From Lachnospira eligens (lineage in GTDB: Bacteria > Bacillota > Clostridia > Lachnospirales > Lachnospiraceae), in assembly GCF_009680455.1 (NCBI RefSeq), contig NZ_WKRD01000003.1:1-64000 (forward strand): 64,000 nucleotides of DNA. The letters are read 5' to 3'. Position 1 is the stretch's first letter, and every line of letters starts with the position of its first letter. Below the pieces are notes generated by a model. The model was not told where the DNA came from, ran no database searches, and saw only the letters and a program-made list of their open reading frames with translations. Of the stretch, positions 43,073 through 51,594 are shown in pieces. A program made the translations under genes and the position numbers.

Positions 43073-44098
43073 ATGAGTATTGAGTATAATGTGCTTAATA
43101 TATTAAAGGAACACAGTTCCAAAGAGGCAGCAATAACGCTGAAGGTTACTGATATCGTTACTTATATGCATAGGGAATATGATAAAAGTATTACAGATAA
43201 GCAGGTCAGGAAGGCGTTAAAGGATTTGACGGACTCAGAGCTTAATCTGCCTGATGAACAGAAGATAATCAGATACAGGACATATGACAATGAGCGCCGC
43301 AAGACAGATTATTATTATAATAACATTATAACCGATGTAGAGTTTAAATTTCTTATAGATTCTGTGTTGTACAGTAACATTTTTAATAATGAAAGAGCAA
43401 TGGACTTAGCCGGGCGTATTCAGACTTTATCAGGGAAGAATCTGAAGGATATAACACCTTATGCAAATGCTTCTTTCGGACAGACCAGATATGCACAGAA
43501 TACAGATGTTTTGGCAAACTGCCAGCTTATAATTGACGCCATTAAAAATGACAATTACATAGAATTTGACTGGAATGTGTATGATGTTAAGAATAAAAAT
43601 GTTTATCTGCATTTTCAGGGAAGAAGAACGGTGATTCCTATAAGACTTATGCTCAATAATGGAAGATATTTCTGTCTGGTAAGATACAGGGACAGCAGGA
43701 AAGTGTATACATACAGTGTTGACCTTATGACCAGATTAAGAGTAAAGGAACAGAGAAAAAGTGATGGAATAGGCTTTGATAACCTTGATATACCATTGGA
43801 GAGAGCAGTATATATTCTGAATCACCCTTATATGATGGGCGGTGAATTAAGACCTTATATTGTCAGGATAGACAGGGAGTATTTTTCAAGACTTATAGAT
43901 GATTTTTCGTATGAGATAAATGTTTTGAAAGAAACGGATACAACAGTTGATATCCGTGTAAATGCGTCATGCAAGGGAATGGCATACTGGCTGTGTCATC
44001 ATTATGATATAGCTTCAATTGTTGATAATAAGGATAAAGAACTGAATAAAGAATTAAAGAAGGCAGCAGAGTCTATATTAAGACAGGTACAGGATTGA
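43073..44098 (+). CDS. WYL-domain transcription regulator 2
   Basis: A 341-residue regulator with an N-terminal winged helix (about 5-70; ITLKVTDIVTYMHREYDKSITDKQVRKALKDLT), a WYL domain (about 150-220: IIDAIKNDNYIEFDWNVYD, RRTVIPIRLMLNNGRYFCLVRYRDSRKVYTYSVDLM) and a C-terminal extension. It is a distant paralogue of the regulator at 37,597. AAAGGTGAAGT precedes the start. Two WYL regulators in one 8-kb stretch is unusual and suggests separate or heteromeric control. Confidence 0.88.
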   Translation: MSIEYNVLNILKEHSSKEAAITLKVTDIVTYMHREYDKSITDKQVRKALKDLTDSELNLPDEQKIIRYRTYDNERRKTDYYYNNIITDVEFKFLIDSVLYSNIFNNERAMDLAGRIQTLSGKNLKDITPYANASFGQTRYAQNTDVLANCQLIIDAIKNDNYIEFDWNVYDVKNKNVYLHFQGRRTVIPIRLMLNNGRYFCLVRYRDSRKVYTYSVDLMTRLRVKEQRKSDGIGFDNLDIPLERAVYILNHPYMMGGELRPYIVRIDREYFSRLIDDFSYEINVLKETDTTVDIRVNASCKGMAYWLCHHYDIASIVDNKDKELNKELKKAAESILRQVQD

Positions 44099-44115
44099 AA
44101 AAAGGAGAAACACGA

Positions 44116-44706
44116 ATGAATTACTATATTAGTGATATGCATTTCTTCCATAAAAATGTGACAAAGGAAGGCAATAATTTTGATAAGCGACCATTTAATT
44201 CATTAGCTGAAATGCACCAGTATATGAAAGAAAAATGGAACAGTAAGATTACAAATGGTGATACAGTTTATATTCTTGGAGATATTGCCATGCGGGGTAC
44301 AAACGAGGAGCTGATAGCCTTAGTTGCACAGTTAAAGGGCAGGAAAGTTCTTATTAAAGGAAATCATGATGATGTTTCTGATATGAGGTATAAGAATGTT
44401 TTTGAAGAGATATATGATTATAAGGAAATTACTGACTATGCAGACCAAGATGCATACAAGCTTGTGTTAAGCCATTATCCTATACTTATGTGGAATGGAC
44501 AGCACAGGGGGACAATACATTTGTATGGACATACTCATAATACTTATGAAAATGAATTCTATCAGGAATGTTTACGCAAGCTGAATATGGAAATGCTTAT
44601 GCGGTCAGAGAAGTGTTATGATATAGCAAGGGCTTACAATGTAGGCTGTATGATGCCTTATATGAATTATGAGCCACGCACATTGAAGGAAATACTTAAT
44701 AAATAA
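44116..44706 (+). CDS. Calcineurin-like metallophosphoesterase 2
   Basis: A 196-residue phosphoesterase of the compact phage/YfcE-like type. Motifs are YYISDMHFFHKN, ILGDIAMRG, LIKGNHDDVSD, LVLSHYPILMWN and IHLYGHTHNTYE, giving the complete dimetal site. The ATG at 44,116 follows AAAAAGGAGAAACACGA, 17 bases after the WYL stop. Substrate unknown; relatives cleave cyclic nucleotides, nucleic-acid ends or ADP-ribose derivatives. Confidence 0.88.
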   Translation: MNYYISDMHFFHKNVTKEGNNFDKRPFNSLAEMHQYMKEKWNSKITNGDTVYILGDIAMRGTNEELIALVAQLKGRKVLIKGNHDDVSDMRYKNVFEEIYDYKEITDYADQDAYKLVLSHYPILMWNGQHRGTIHLYGHTHNTYENEFYQECLRKLNMEMLMRSEKCYDIARAYNVGCMMPYMNYEPRTLKEILNK

Positions 44707-44738
44707 CATACTTAATAAATAGCATACGGAGGGAATAT

Positions 44739-45482
44739 ATGGCGACATATGTGATATCGGATATTCATGGTGAATACGGGAAGTTTATGGAACTGCTGGA
44801 TATAATACATTTTTCAGATGAAGATATATTGTATGTGCTGGGAGATGTTGTTGACAGAGGAAAGAACCCGGTAAAGACGCTTCTTAAGATGATGGAGATG
44901 CCAAATGTTATACCTATAGCAGGCAACCATGAACAGATGATGCTGGAATGTATGTCGGTTCTTATTAATGAAGTAAAAGATGAGAATTCCATCAAAGAAT
45001 TTGCAGAAAAGTTTAGTGACGATATGTTCCAGAAGCTTTATGCATGGCAGAGAAATGGTGGGATTGCAACCACTGATGAGCTGAGTAAGCTGGATAATGA
45101 GACAAGAAAAGATGTGCTTGACTATGTGTCGGATTTTTCATGGTACGAGAAGGTAGCGGTTAATGGACAGAAGTATCTTCTTGTGCATGGAGGGCTTGGC
45201 AATTTCGATATTAAGAGGGATATTGATGATTATTTACTTGATGAGCTTGTATGGTCAAGGGTGGATTATGATGTCAGATATTTTGATGATGTAATAACTG
45301 TCACAGGGCATACACCAACAAGATATATTGAGGACAATCCCAGACCAGGCTATGTGTACAGAAAGAATAATCACATTGATATTGACTGTGGCGCATATCT
45401 GCCGGGTGGAAGGCTTGCGGCAATATGTCTGGACACAGGTGAAGAATTTTATTCCAGTGATAATGATAAAGAGTTAATATAA
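44739..45482 (+). CDS. Calcineurin-like metallophosphoesterase 3
   Basis: A 247-residue PPP/ApaH-branch phosphoesterase: VISDIHGEYGKF, VLGDVVDRGKNP, IAGNHEQMM, LLVHGGLGN and VTGHTPTRYI are all present. GGAGGGAATAT precedes the start. It closely resembles the phosphoesterase at 36,827 in subfamily, but carries an additional helical insert (about 80-135). It follows phosphoesterase 2 by 32 bases. Ser/Thr protein phosphatase or Ap4A hydrolase activity is equally possible. Confidence 0.88.
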   Translation: MATYVISDIHGEYGKFMELLDIIHFSDEDILYVLGDVVDRGKNPVKTLLKMMEMPNVIPIAGNHEQMMLECMSVLINEVKDENSIKEFAEKFSDDMFQKLYAWQRNGGIATTDELSKLDNETRKDVLDYVSDFSWYEKVAVNGQKYLLVHGGLGNFDIKRDIDDYLLDELVWSRVDYDVRYFDDVITVTGHTPTRYIEDNPRPGYVYRKNNHIDIDCGAYLPGGRLAAICLDTGEEFYSSDNDKELI

Positions 45483-45497
45483 CAAACGGAGGCACAC

Positions 45498-46574
45498 ATG
45501 GCAAAATATCATTTTATTATAATCGGTTCAGGCTGGCGGGCCTTATATTATGTACGCGTAGCAAAGGCTCTGCCTGAAATATTCTGTATTGATGCGATGT
45601 ATTGTAGGACGCAGGAGAAAGCGGACTTAATTGCCGGTCAGTATCAGATACATACAACTACATCTATAGAAGAATGCGTGGCATATAAACCGGATTTTGC
45701 AGTTGTGGCTGTTAAGAAGGACGCCATATGCGATGTTTCAATGGAATGGCTTGACCGTGGAATAACAGTTTTATCAGAGACTCCGGCGGCACTTGATACG
45801 GATTCGCTTAATAAACTGTATTCTTATTACAAATGTGGTAAAAAACAGGTGGTTGCTGAACAGTACAGGGAGTATCCTAATATTAAAGCATCATTAAAGC
45901 TTATTAATGAAGGAATTATTGGTGATGTCAGCTGTGTAAATATGTCACTGGCGCATGAATATCATGGAATAAGTCTTATAAGAGCATTTCTTGGAGTTAA
46001 TCCGGGAGAGAAGTATACAGTTTCAGCTAAGACATATGAGTTTCCTACAACACAGACTCTTACAAGATATGATAAGTTCACTGATGGCAGGATTGCAGGA
46101 AAGAAAAGATGCGTCGCCACATTTGAATTCGAAAGCGGGAAAGTGGCATGGTATGATTTTGATTCGGAGCAGTACAGGTCACCAATCAGAAAGAATACGC
46201 TTAAAGTTCAGGGTGTAAGAGGCGAACTTATTGATGACTGTGTATATTATCTTGATGAGAATAATGAAGGTCAGACTGGCAGAATTATAACGGATTCCCA
46301 TGTGATTAATACAGGAAATTCTAATCCTAATTTTGAGAAGATTCGTGAAATTAAGAAAATTTCATTTAATAATAAGATTATATATGAGCCGGAATTTGGA
46401 TTGTGTGGTCTGTCAGAAGATGAAACAGCAATCGCAGTGATGATGAAGAATACGGCAGAGTATAGCAGAGGAAATGCGTCTGCACCATATAGTATGGAGG
46501 ATGCCCTTGCAGATGCGTATGCCGCCATCTTACTGAAGAAGGCTGTGGAAACAGGAGAAGTGGTGCATAGTTAA
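45498..46574 (+). CDS. Gfo/Idh/MocA-family oxidoreductase 1
   Basis: A 358-residue NAD(P)-dependent oxidoreductase. The N-terminal Rossmann segment FIIIGSGWRALYYVRVAKAL carries a modified GxGxxG (GSGWRA). The second half is the alpha/beta dimerization domain. The usual EKP motif is replaced by SETPAA, which may mean altered catalysis. CGGAGGCACAC precedes the start. It lies 15 bases after the last phosphoesterase and 23 bases before a second member, suggesting shared metabolism, possibly of an amino sugar or sugar acid. Confidence 0.78.
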   Translation: MAKYHFIIIGSGWRALYYVRVAKALPEIFCIDAMYCRTQEKADLIAGQYQIHTTTSIEECVAYKPDFAVVAVKKDAICDVSMEWLDRGITVLSETPAALDTDSLNKLYSYYKCGKKQVVAEQYREYPNIKASLKLINEGIIGDVSCVNMSLAHEYHGISLIRAFLGVNPGEKYTVSAKTYEFPTTQTLTRYDKFTDGRIAGKKRCVATFEFESGKVAWYDFDSEQYRSPIRKNTLKVQGVRGELIDDCVYYLDENNEGQTGRIITDSHVINTGNSNPNFEKIREIKKISFNNKIIYEPEFGLCGLSEDETAIAVMMKNTAEYSRGNASAPYSMEDALADAYAAILLKKAVETGEVVHS

Positions 46575-46597
46575 TATAATGAAACGGGGTACATGGT

Positions 46598-47740
46598 ATG
46601 CAGAAAGAATTGTTAAAGGTGGCACTTATAGGTGTAGGAAGTGTTGGAAAGAAATATGCCAGAATGATAACAGCGGGAGAAGTTCCGCATATGAAATTAT
46701 CAGCTGTGGTTATAAGAAGAGATGAACTTATTGAGTGGGGCGAATCACTTGTCAATACAGATGGTGATAATGCAAGGATATTCAGGAGTGCAGAAGAATT
46801 ATTTGAGACAGGAGAATCATGTTATGATGCGGTTATTATAGCAACACCTCATAAAACTCATAAAGAACTGGCTTTGAAAGCATTTGCAAAGGGAAAAGCA
46901 GTGTTATGTGATAAGCCGGCAGCGGCAGATATAGGTGAAGCACTTGCAATGCAGAAGGCTGCCAGTGAAAGTGGCAGAATATATGGAATGATATTTCATC
47001 AGAGGCTTTACCCTAAATACATCAGGATTAAGCAGATGATAGATAATGGTGAATTAGGAGATATAAAGAGAGTATGTCTTATTAATTCACGATATTTAAG
47101 AACCTCATACTATCATAAATCTGGCTCATGGAGAAGCAGCTTTGCAGGTGAAGGCGGTGGAGCACTTATCAATCAGGGACAGCATATTCTTGATATGTAT
47201 CAGTACCTGTTTGGAATGCCACAGAAGCTTTTTGCAGCGATTCCATTTGGAAAATACAACGACTTTATAGTAGATGATGAGGCTACTATCGTTATGGAAT
47301 ATGACAATGGAAAGACCGGTACATTTATACTATCAACAGGCGAAGCCTGCCATGAAGAGCGACTTGAGATTATAGGAACGAAGGCAAGAATTCTTCTGGA
47401 AGACGACACGCTCACCATTACAAAACACAGAGATGTATGTGAGTATATCAAGAACGAAGAAGTCAACTCAAGGCAGAATATGACATTTGCAGAGGAAACT
47501 ATACAGTTCGAGAAGGCATCTGAGCCATATGCACAGTTATTTGAAAACTTTGCAAATGCGGTGCTTAAAGATGATGAGTCTTATCTGACCGTTAAGGGCA
47601 GTGAGGGAATTAATTCACTCATGTTGTGTGCCAGTGCTTATTATTCAGCATGCAAAGGCATAAAAGTAGAACTTCCGCTTGAAGCCTCAGATTATAAAGA
47701 ACTTATGGATGAATTGATTAAGAAAGAAGAGGGAGAATAG
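46598..47740 (+). CDS. Gfo/Idh/MocA-family oxidoreductase 2
   Basis: A 380-residue oxidoreductase with a Rossmann motif (VALIGVGSVGKKYARMI) and the conserved CDKPAA (EKP equivalent; the lysine binds substrate and cofactor), then GEGGGALINQGQHILDMYQYLFG with the catalytic GGG..xDxxxH-like pattern. This is a canonical member and the likely catalytic partner of the preceding gene. The substrate is not determinable. The 3' end meets a converging small gene. Confidence 0.85.
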   Translation: MQKELLKVALIGVGSVGKKYARMITAGEVPHMKLSAVVIRRDELIEWGESLVNTDGDNARIFRSAEELFETGESCYDAVIIATPHKTHKELALKAFAKGKAVLCDKPAAADIGEALAMQKAASESGRIYGMIFHQRLYPKYIRIKQMIDNGELGDIKRVCLINSRYLRTSYYHKSGSWRSSFAGEGGGALINQGQHILDMYQYLFGMPQKLFAAIPFGKYNDFIVDDEATIVMEYDNGKTGTFILSTGEACHEERLEIIGTKARILLEDDTLTITKHRDVCEYIKNEEVNSRQNMTFAEETIQFEKASEPYAQLFENFANAVLKDDESYLTVKGSEGINSLMLCASAYYSACKGIKVELPLEASDYKELMDELIKKEEGE

Positions 47741-47747
47741 ATTCAGT

Positions 47748-48044
47748 CTATTCTTCCTCTTCTTCGTCGTTAAAGCCGTGGAGCAGAAAATCGTTCCACC
47801 TGGCATTAGTTTCTTCAAGCTCTTTTTTCTGCATGATACGGTTTCTGTCGCTTAGAATGGAAATCATTTCATCAGCTATCTCCTCAACAGGAGGGTGGTC
47901 ATAATGATAGAGATAACCAATCATGCGGCTGGCAGTGAAATCAGTATTGAGATTCTTAGTGACAATATCACAGAAATTTTCCTCATAACCTCTTTGCAGC
48001 ATTAATTCATATAATTGTCTGCTTAAATCTGATTTGGGTTTCAT
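47748..48044 (-). CDS. Small hypothetical protein
   Basis: A 98-residue helical, acidic protein (SRQLYELMLQRGYEENFCDIVTKNLNTDFTASRMIGYLYHY, ending NDEEEEE). AAGGAGTCACATTTT precedes the ATG. It converges on the Gfo/Idh gene with seven bases between the stops. Its pattern recalls small conserved Lachnospiraceae proteins of unknown function. Confidence 0.7.
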   Translation of the reverse strand: MKPKSDLSRQLYELMLQRGYEENFCDIVTKNLNTDFTASRMIGYLYHYDHPPVEEIADEMISILSDRNRIMQKKELEETNARWNDFLLHGFNDEEEEE

Positions 48045-48112
48045 AAAATGTGACTCCTTGTTTGTGGTGCGTAATATGTCTGTTTATTATAGCATAAATA
48101 TTTGAAAAATAT

Positions 48113-48135
48113 AATGTATTATGATATATTACATT
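48113..48135. promoter_or_regulatory. Probable operator of the toxin-antitoxin genes
   Basis: AATGTATT (48,113-48,120) and ATTACATT (48,128-48,135) form an inverted repeat with one mismatch, about 50 bases before the antitoxin. Autoregulation by the antitoxin is the usual scheme. Confidence 0.4.
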
Positions 48136-48187
48136 TGTAATGATATAGCATTAAGATAGTATACTATATGAATATGGAGGTGTTTTT

Positions 48188-48481
48188 ATGTCAAGTACGA
48201 TTCAAGTAAGAGTGGATGACGATTTGAAGATTAAATCAGATAATTTATTTAGAGAATTAGGAACAGATACTACAACGGCTATAAGAATGTTTTTAACACA
48301 GGCAGTTGCTAATAATGGATTTCCATTTGAGATAAAGAAAGTGGCAGCTAATCCTTACATTGCTATTTCGGAAAAGGAAGTTCTTGACAGATTAGCAAAG
48401 TCAAGAGATCAGTCAAAGAATGGAGAATATTCAGAAGCAGGTGATTTTGTTGCAGATATGAGGACAAAGTATGGCATATAA
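48188..48481 (+). CDS. RelB/DinJ-type antitoxin
   Basis: A 97-residue protein with an N-terminal ribbon-helix-helix (STIQVRVDDDLKIKSDNLFRELGTDTTTAIRMFLTQ), the mark of the RelB/DinJ family, and a C-terminal toxin-binding tail. It should bind its own operator and neutralise the toxin encoded next. GGAGGTGTTTTT precedes the start. The stop overlaps the toxin start by 11 bases. Confidence 0.9.
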   Translation: MSSTIQVRVDDDLKIKSDNLFRELGTDTTTAIRMFLTQAVANNGFPFEIKKVAANPYIAISEKEVLDRLAKSRDQSKNGEYSEAGDFVADMRTKYGI

Positions 48482-48785
48482 AGTGGTTGTTACTAATGAT
48501 GCTAAAGAAAATATGCAAGAGTATATTGAATACATCTTATATGAAAAAAAGAATCGGCAGGCAGCAGGAAGTCTGCTTGATGATTTTGAATATACTAAAG
48601 ATATATTAGCAGAGGTCGCAGGAAGTTTAAAATTATGTGATAACGAAAAATTGAGAAGTTTAGGATATAGAAGGATATCCTTTAAATTCCATAGATATTT
48701 TATGTTGTATAGAGTGGAAGATACAACTGTTTATATAGATGGGATTTTTCATGAGTTACAGGATTTTGAGAATAAGATTAACTGA
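48471..48785 (+). CDS. RelE/ParE-type toxin
   Basis: A 104-residue protein of the RelE/ParE fold: YKVVVTNDAKENMQEYIEYILYEKKNRQAA at the start, RRISFKFHRYFMLYRVEDTTVYIDGIFHELQDF at the end, the usual basic and aromatic strand. Translational coupling to the antitoxin (11-base overlap) is typical. RelE-type members cleave mRNA on the ribosome and ParE-type poison gyrase; the sequence does not decide between them. Confidence 0.88.
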   Translation: MAYKVVVTNDAKENMQEYIEYILYEKKNRQAAGSLLDDFEYTKDILAEVAGSLKLCDNEKLRSLGYRRISFKFHRYFMLYRVEDTTVYIDGIFHELQDFENKIN

Positions 48786-48797
48786 GGGATAATAAAT

Positions 48798-48911
48798 ATG
48801 GCAAGATATAATTTTAGTAAAACAATTGTACATAGTGGGTTGAATAAAACAAAAACAATATATGGAACCAGATGTTATTATGTAAAGAAGGTTAATAATA
48901 ACTTAATCTGA
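48798..48911 (+). CDS. Small basic protein after the toxin gene
   Basis: A 37-residue frame (begins MARYNFSKTIVHSG) with GAGGGATAATAAAT upstream, 12 bases after the toxin stop. It is basic, with several Tyr and Lys. It could be a third operon member or a decayed gene. The remaining bases to 49,007 are AT-rich and hold a TGACA/TGTCA dyad near 48,934-48,952. Confidence 0.4.
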   Translation: MARYNFSKTIVHSGLNKTKTIYGTRCYYVKKVNNNLI

Positions 48912-49007
48912 CCATATAAATTTAACTCAAAATGACAATGTACACATGTCACTTTATCTGTTATTCTTATGTGCAATTAAAGTATGTTGATATAGGAGGC
49001 AGATAAA

Positions 49008-49577
49008 ATGGAAGCACAACAGACACAGTTAGTACAGCAGGGGATTAAGAAAGAAGGATTTCATATTACTGTAACACAGATGTGTATAACAGCAGTATTT
49101 ATGGCACTTACATGTGTTGCAACAATGGTGGTACAGATTCCTATTCCTTTGGGATATGCACATTTGGGAGACAGCGTAATACTTATATGTGCATTTTTCT
49201 TCGGACCAGTTGTTGGCGCACTCGCAGGAGGAATTGGTTCTGCGATGGCAGATATATTAACTGGATTTGCAGTATGGGCAGTTCCAACACTTATAATAAA
49301 GACAATCATGCCAATAATAGCATGTGCAATATTTGGCAATATGAAAAGTAAGTTTGACAGATGTAAGGTTATTTCAGTAAAAGGAATTGTTGGTGCAGTT
49401 GTTACATTACTTTTCATGACATTAGGATATGTTGTATTTGGTGCAATAATAGCAGGCAGCTTTGCAGCAGGATTAGCTTCGGCACCAGGACTTCTTCTTA
49501 AATCAGTAGTTAATATGGTTGTATATCTTTTTGTGGCAACAGGAATGTCTAAGATTCTTGGCAGAAATAATAATTGA
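49008..49577 (+). CDS. ECF transporter S component
   Basis: A 189-residue membrane protein with about five or six helices and the S-component features of the ECF-type group (ITAVFMALTCVATMVVQIPIP, GYAHLGDSVILICAFFFGP, GALAGGIGSAMADILTG). This pattern is closest to the PanT/HmpT/ThiW-like families for vitamins or precursors. It has no ATPase or T component nearby, so it must use the shared housekeeping ECF module. GGAGGCAGATAAA precedes the start. No riboswitch was recognised upstream. Confidence 0.82.
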   Translation: MEAQQTQLVQQGIKKEGFHITVTQMCITAVFMALTCVATMVVQIPIPLGYAHLGDSVILICAFFFGPVVGALAGGIGSAMADILTGFAVWAVPTLIIKTIMPIIACAIFGNMKSKFDRCKVISVKGIVGAVVTLLFMTLGYVVFGAIIAGSFAAGLASAPGLLLKSVVNMVVYLFVATGMSKILGRNNN

Positions 49578-49610
49578 TTACAAGTAGAGGAGAATAGATA
49601 TATAGTCTAC

Positions 49611-49640
49611 AGGGTGGTGCTTTCGGGCATCACCCTTTTT
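49611..49640 (+). terminator. Terminator after the S-component gene
   Basis: AGGGTGGTGC (49,611-49,620) pairs along its full length, with one G-U pair, with GCATCACCCT (49,627-49,636), followed by a T run. Confidence 0.85.
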
Positions 49641-49725
49641 CGGTTTGATGCGGATATTTAGAAGGGCATATAAAAATAGACAATAGGGCATTGTATGGAT
49701 GACAATGGTTTAGCGGACTTAGTGT

Positions 49726-49776
49726 TTCGAGTTTTCTTTCGAGTTGATTTTTGAAAAAACTCGAAAGAAACTCGAA
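49726..49776. repeat. Long inverted repeat
   Basis: A 20-base left arm (49,726-49,745) pairs with a 19-base right arm (49,758-49,776) with one bulged T, across a 12-base loop. Each arm contains two TTCGAGTT (or AACTCGAA) copies. It would form a very stable hairpin, but without a T tract. It may be a recombination or plasmid-like site, a small RNA or a MITE end. Confidence 0.55.
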
Positions 49777-50362
49777 GAACAATTTAAGACATGGAGGATT
49801 ATGGAGATAAATTTATTTCTTGTCTATAACCATGATATGATTATAGAGGTATAAAATCAGCAGAATCAGCAGAAAATCAGCAGATTCAAAAAACATGAAT
49901 AGATCAGATTTATCAGCAATACACAAACAGATTTTAACAAATATGGATATAGGTGTTGAATATAGTACGGAACAGATTGCAGAGAAGATATATTAAGCCT
50001 GTTGATTGAAAACACATGATACCTATCAGTAGTCGCAAATTTAAATTCCTTATAGGTCTAAAATAATAATGACTAATATATTAGCCACAAAATACACCTA
50101 TAAAGTAACTATAATCAGGAATCTTATAGGAAATTCAACTCCAAAATCACATTTTAGACGGTGAAAGAGGGAAAATCAGCCTATAAGATGAGATATATTT
50201 ATTTTCTTATAGGAAAAACGCTTTCAAGAAGTCAATATTTCAAGAGAAAATACAAAAAGCCGCTGGCAATTCAAGCCAACGGCTTTCATCAAGTTAACAT
50301 ATAAGGTGAGGTTTGCAATAATTAGAAATGAACAGCAATCCACAATCAAAAAATCAGAAAAA
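49777..50362. other. Gene-poor region with short repeats and a gene fragment
   Basis: No complete gene is evident. Three tandem AATCAGCAGA-like units lie at about 49,857-49,886. A 33-codon frame (49,895-49,996, opening MNRSDLSAIHKQIL) resembles the start of a winged-helix protein and then stops, so it is likely a fragment. CTTATAGG occurs three times in direct (50,049; 50,123; 50,206) and once in inverted orientation (50,180-50,187). A hairpin (AAAGCCG..GGC/GCC..CGGCTTT, 50,256-50,286) closes the stretch. It looks like decayed mobile DNA. Confidence 0.5.
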
Positions 50363-50363
50363 A

Positions 50364-50385
50364 CCGCCAGCAGTTAAGCTGGCGG
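50364..50385 (-). terminator. Terminator of the second GGDEF gene
   Basis: CCGCCAGC (50,364-50,371) pairs perfectly with GCTGGCGG (50,378-50,385). On the minus strand it is followed by a run of T, placing it 32 bases beyond the GGDEF stop. Confidence 0.85.
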
Positions 50386-50416
50386 CATAAATCAACGCAT
50401 ATACAGTATTTCACAA

Positions 50417-51535
50417 TCACCGATGGTGGTAGAGCTGTTTGTCAGCGTACATTGCTGAGTCAGCATTTTTTACTATTTCAATAATATCACTTCCGTTGCC
50501 GGATGCAACACCGACAGCACTTGATATTTCTATTGAAATATCATAACTGCATTTCACAAGTTCATCTTTAACAGCAGATATTATTCGGTCAGCTTCACCG
50601 TTATGTGGGTTATCAATTATCATGACAAATTCATCACCACCAAATCTGTAAACACGGCGGCATTGTTCATCTGAATTGGCGTATAATATAGAAGCTAGTG
50701 CGGAAAGTGCTTTATCACCATATTCATGTCCATAAGTGTCATTAATAATTTTCAGGTTGTTAAGATCCCAGAAAATAACAGTAATATTATCTACATTAGG
50801 ATAATACATTGATACCATTTCGTTGTATTTATTCTTGTTGAAAAGCCTGGTTAAAGAATCAGTTTCTTTAAGATATGTAAGCTGGGCAATTCTTGCGGCA
50901 TCATGCAGGCTGGCGGTAACTATATACTGTATCATGAATGTAAATACAAGCAGTATCATACTGCGGGGTATACATGCAAAGATTAGTATTATAAATACCG
51001 GATGTGCATTATATGTAAAGCTTCCTCCGTTTGCTATAAGGTCAAGATACCATTTGCGCTGGTGTGTTCCGGCAATAAGCAGATTGGTATCCATTATTCC
51101 GTAATAATAATTAAGAATCGAACTTACAAAAAGCATTAATACACTTAATACATATGTGTACCATAGCACAGAACGTTTTCTGTAATGTCCAGCAAATAAA
51201 AGCGGAAGAACATACAGAAGAATAGCGTGATATGATAAAAATGTAATTATAGTTCCTGTAATTATACATATCTGAGTCATGGCAATGTACTTGTAGGCAG
51301 GCTTAGATAAATCGCCTTTTACCATGATAAGGATTATGGGGATAAATAATACAATAGATGAACCTATAACAGCAGACATTATCTGGTTATCAAGTTCAAA
51401 AAATCCAATTATATTAAGAATCCATATCAGTAATTCAACTCCTATAAATAGCAGAATACCGTAAAGAGTGTATTTATTCGAGGTAATTTCCTGATAGGCA
51501 AGTTCTTTCTCATATCGAGCATTAAAATTATCCAT
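50417..51535 (-). CDS. Membrane GGDEF protein (diguanylate cyclase)
   Basis: A 372-residue protein with six or so N-terminal membrane helices (about 22-215) and a C-terminal GGDEF domain (about 220-370) with VYRFGGDEF intact and FWDLNNLKIINDTYGHEYGD. The motif CRRVY just before GGDEF lacks the usual RxxD inhibitory site. It should make cyclic di-GMP in response to an unknown membrane signal. No clear ribosome binding site is seen; the start ATG at 51,535 is preceded by AAAAGGATTTTTAAC. Confidence 0.9.
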   Translation of the reverse strand: MDNFNARYEKELAYQEITSNKYTLYGILLFIGVELLIWILNIIGFFELDNQIMSAVIGSSIVLFIPIILIMVKGDLSKPAYKYIAMTQICIITGTIITFLSYHAILLYVLPLLFAGHYRKRSVLWYTYVLSVLMLFVSSILNYYYGIMDTNLLIAGTHQRKWYLDLIANGGSFTYNAHPVFIILIFACIPRSMILLVFTFMIQYIVTASLHDAARIAQLTYLKETDSLTRLFNKNKYNEMVSMYYPNVDNITVIFWDLNNLKIINDTYGHEYGDKALSALASILYANSDEQCRRVYRFGGDEFVMIIDNPHNGEADRIISAVKDELVKCSYDISIEISSAVGVASGNGSDIIEIVKNADSAMYADKQLYHHR

Positions 51536-51594
51536 GTTAAAAATCCTTTTAAAAATAATCCGTTAAATATACGAATACACGCATAACTTATATT

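Noticed and set aside
49726..49776. Transcription terminator reading of the long hairpin
   Set aside because: No T tract follows on either strand and the S-component gene already has its own terminator upstream.
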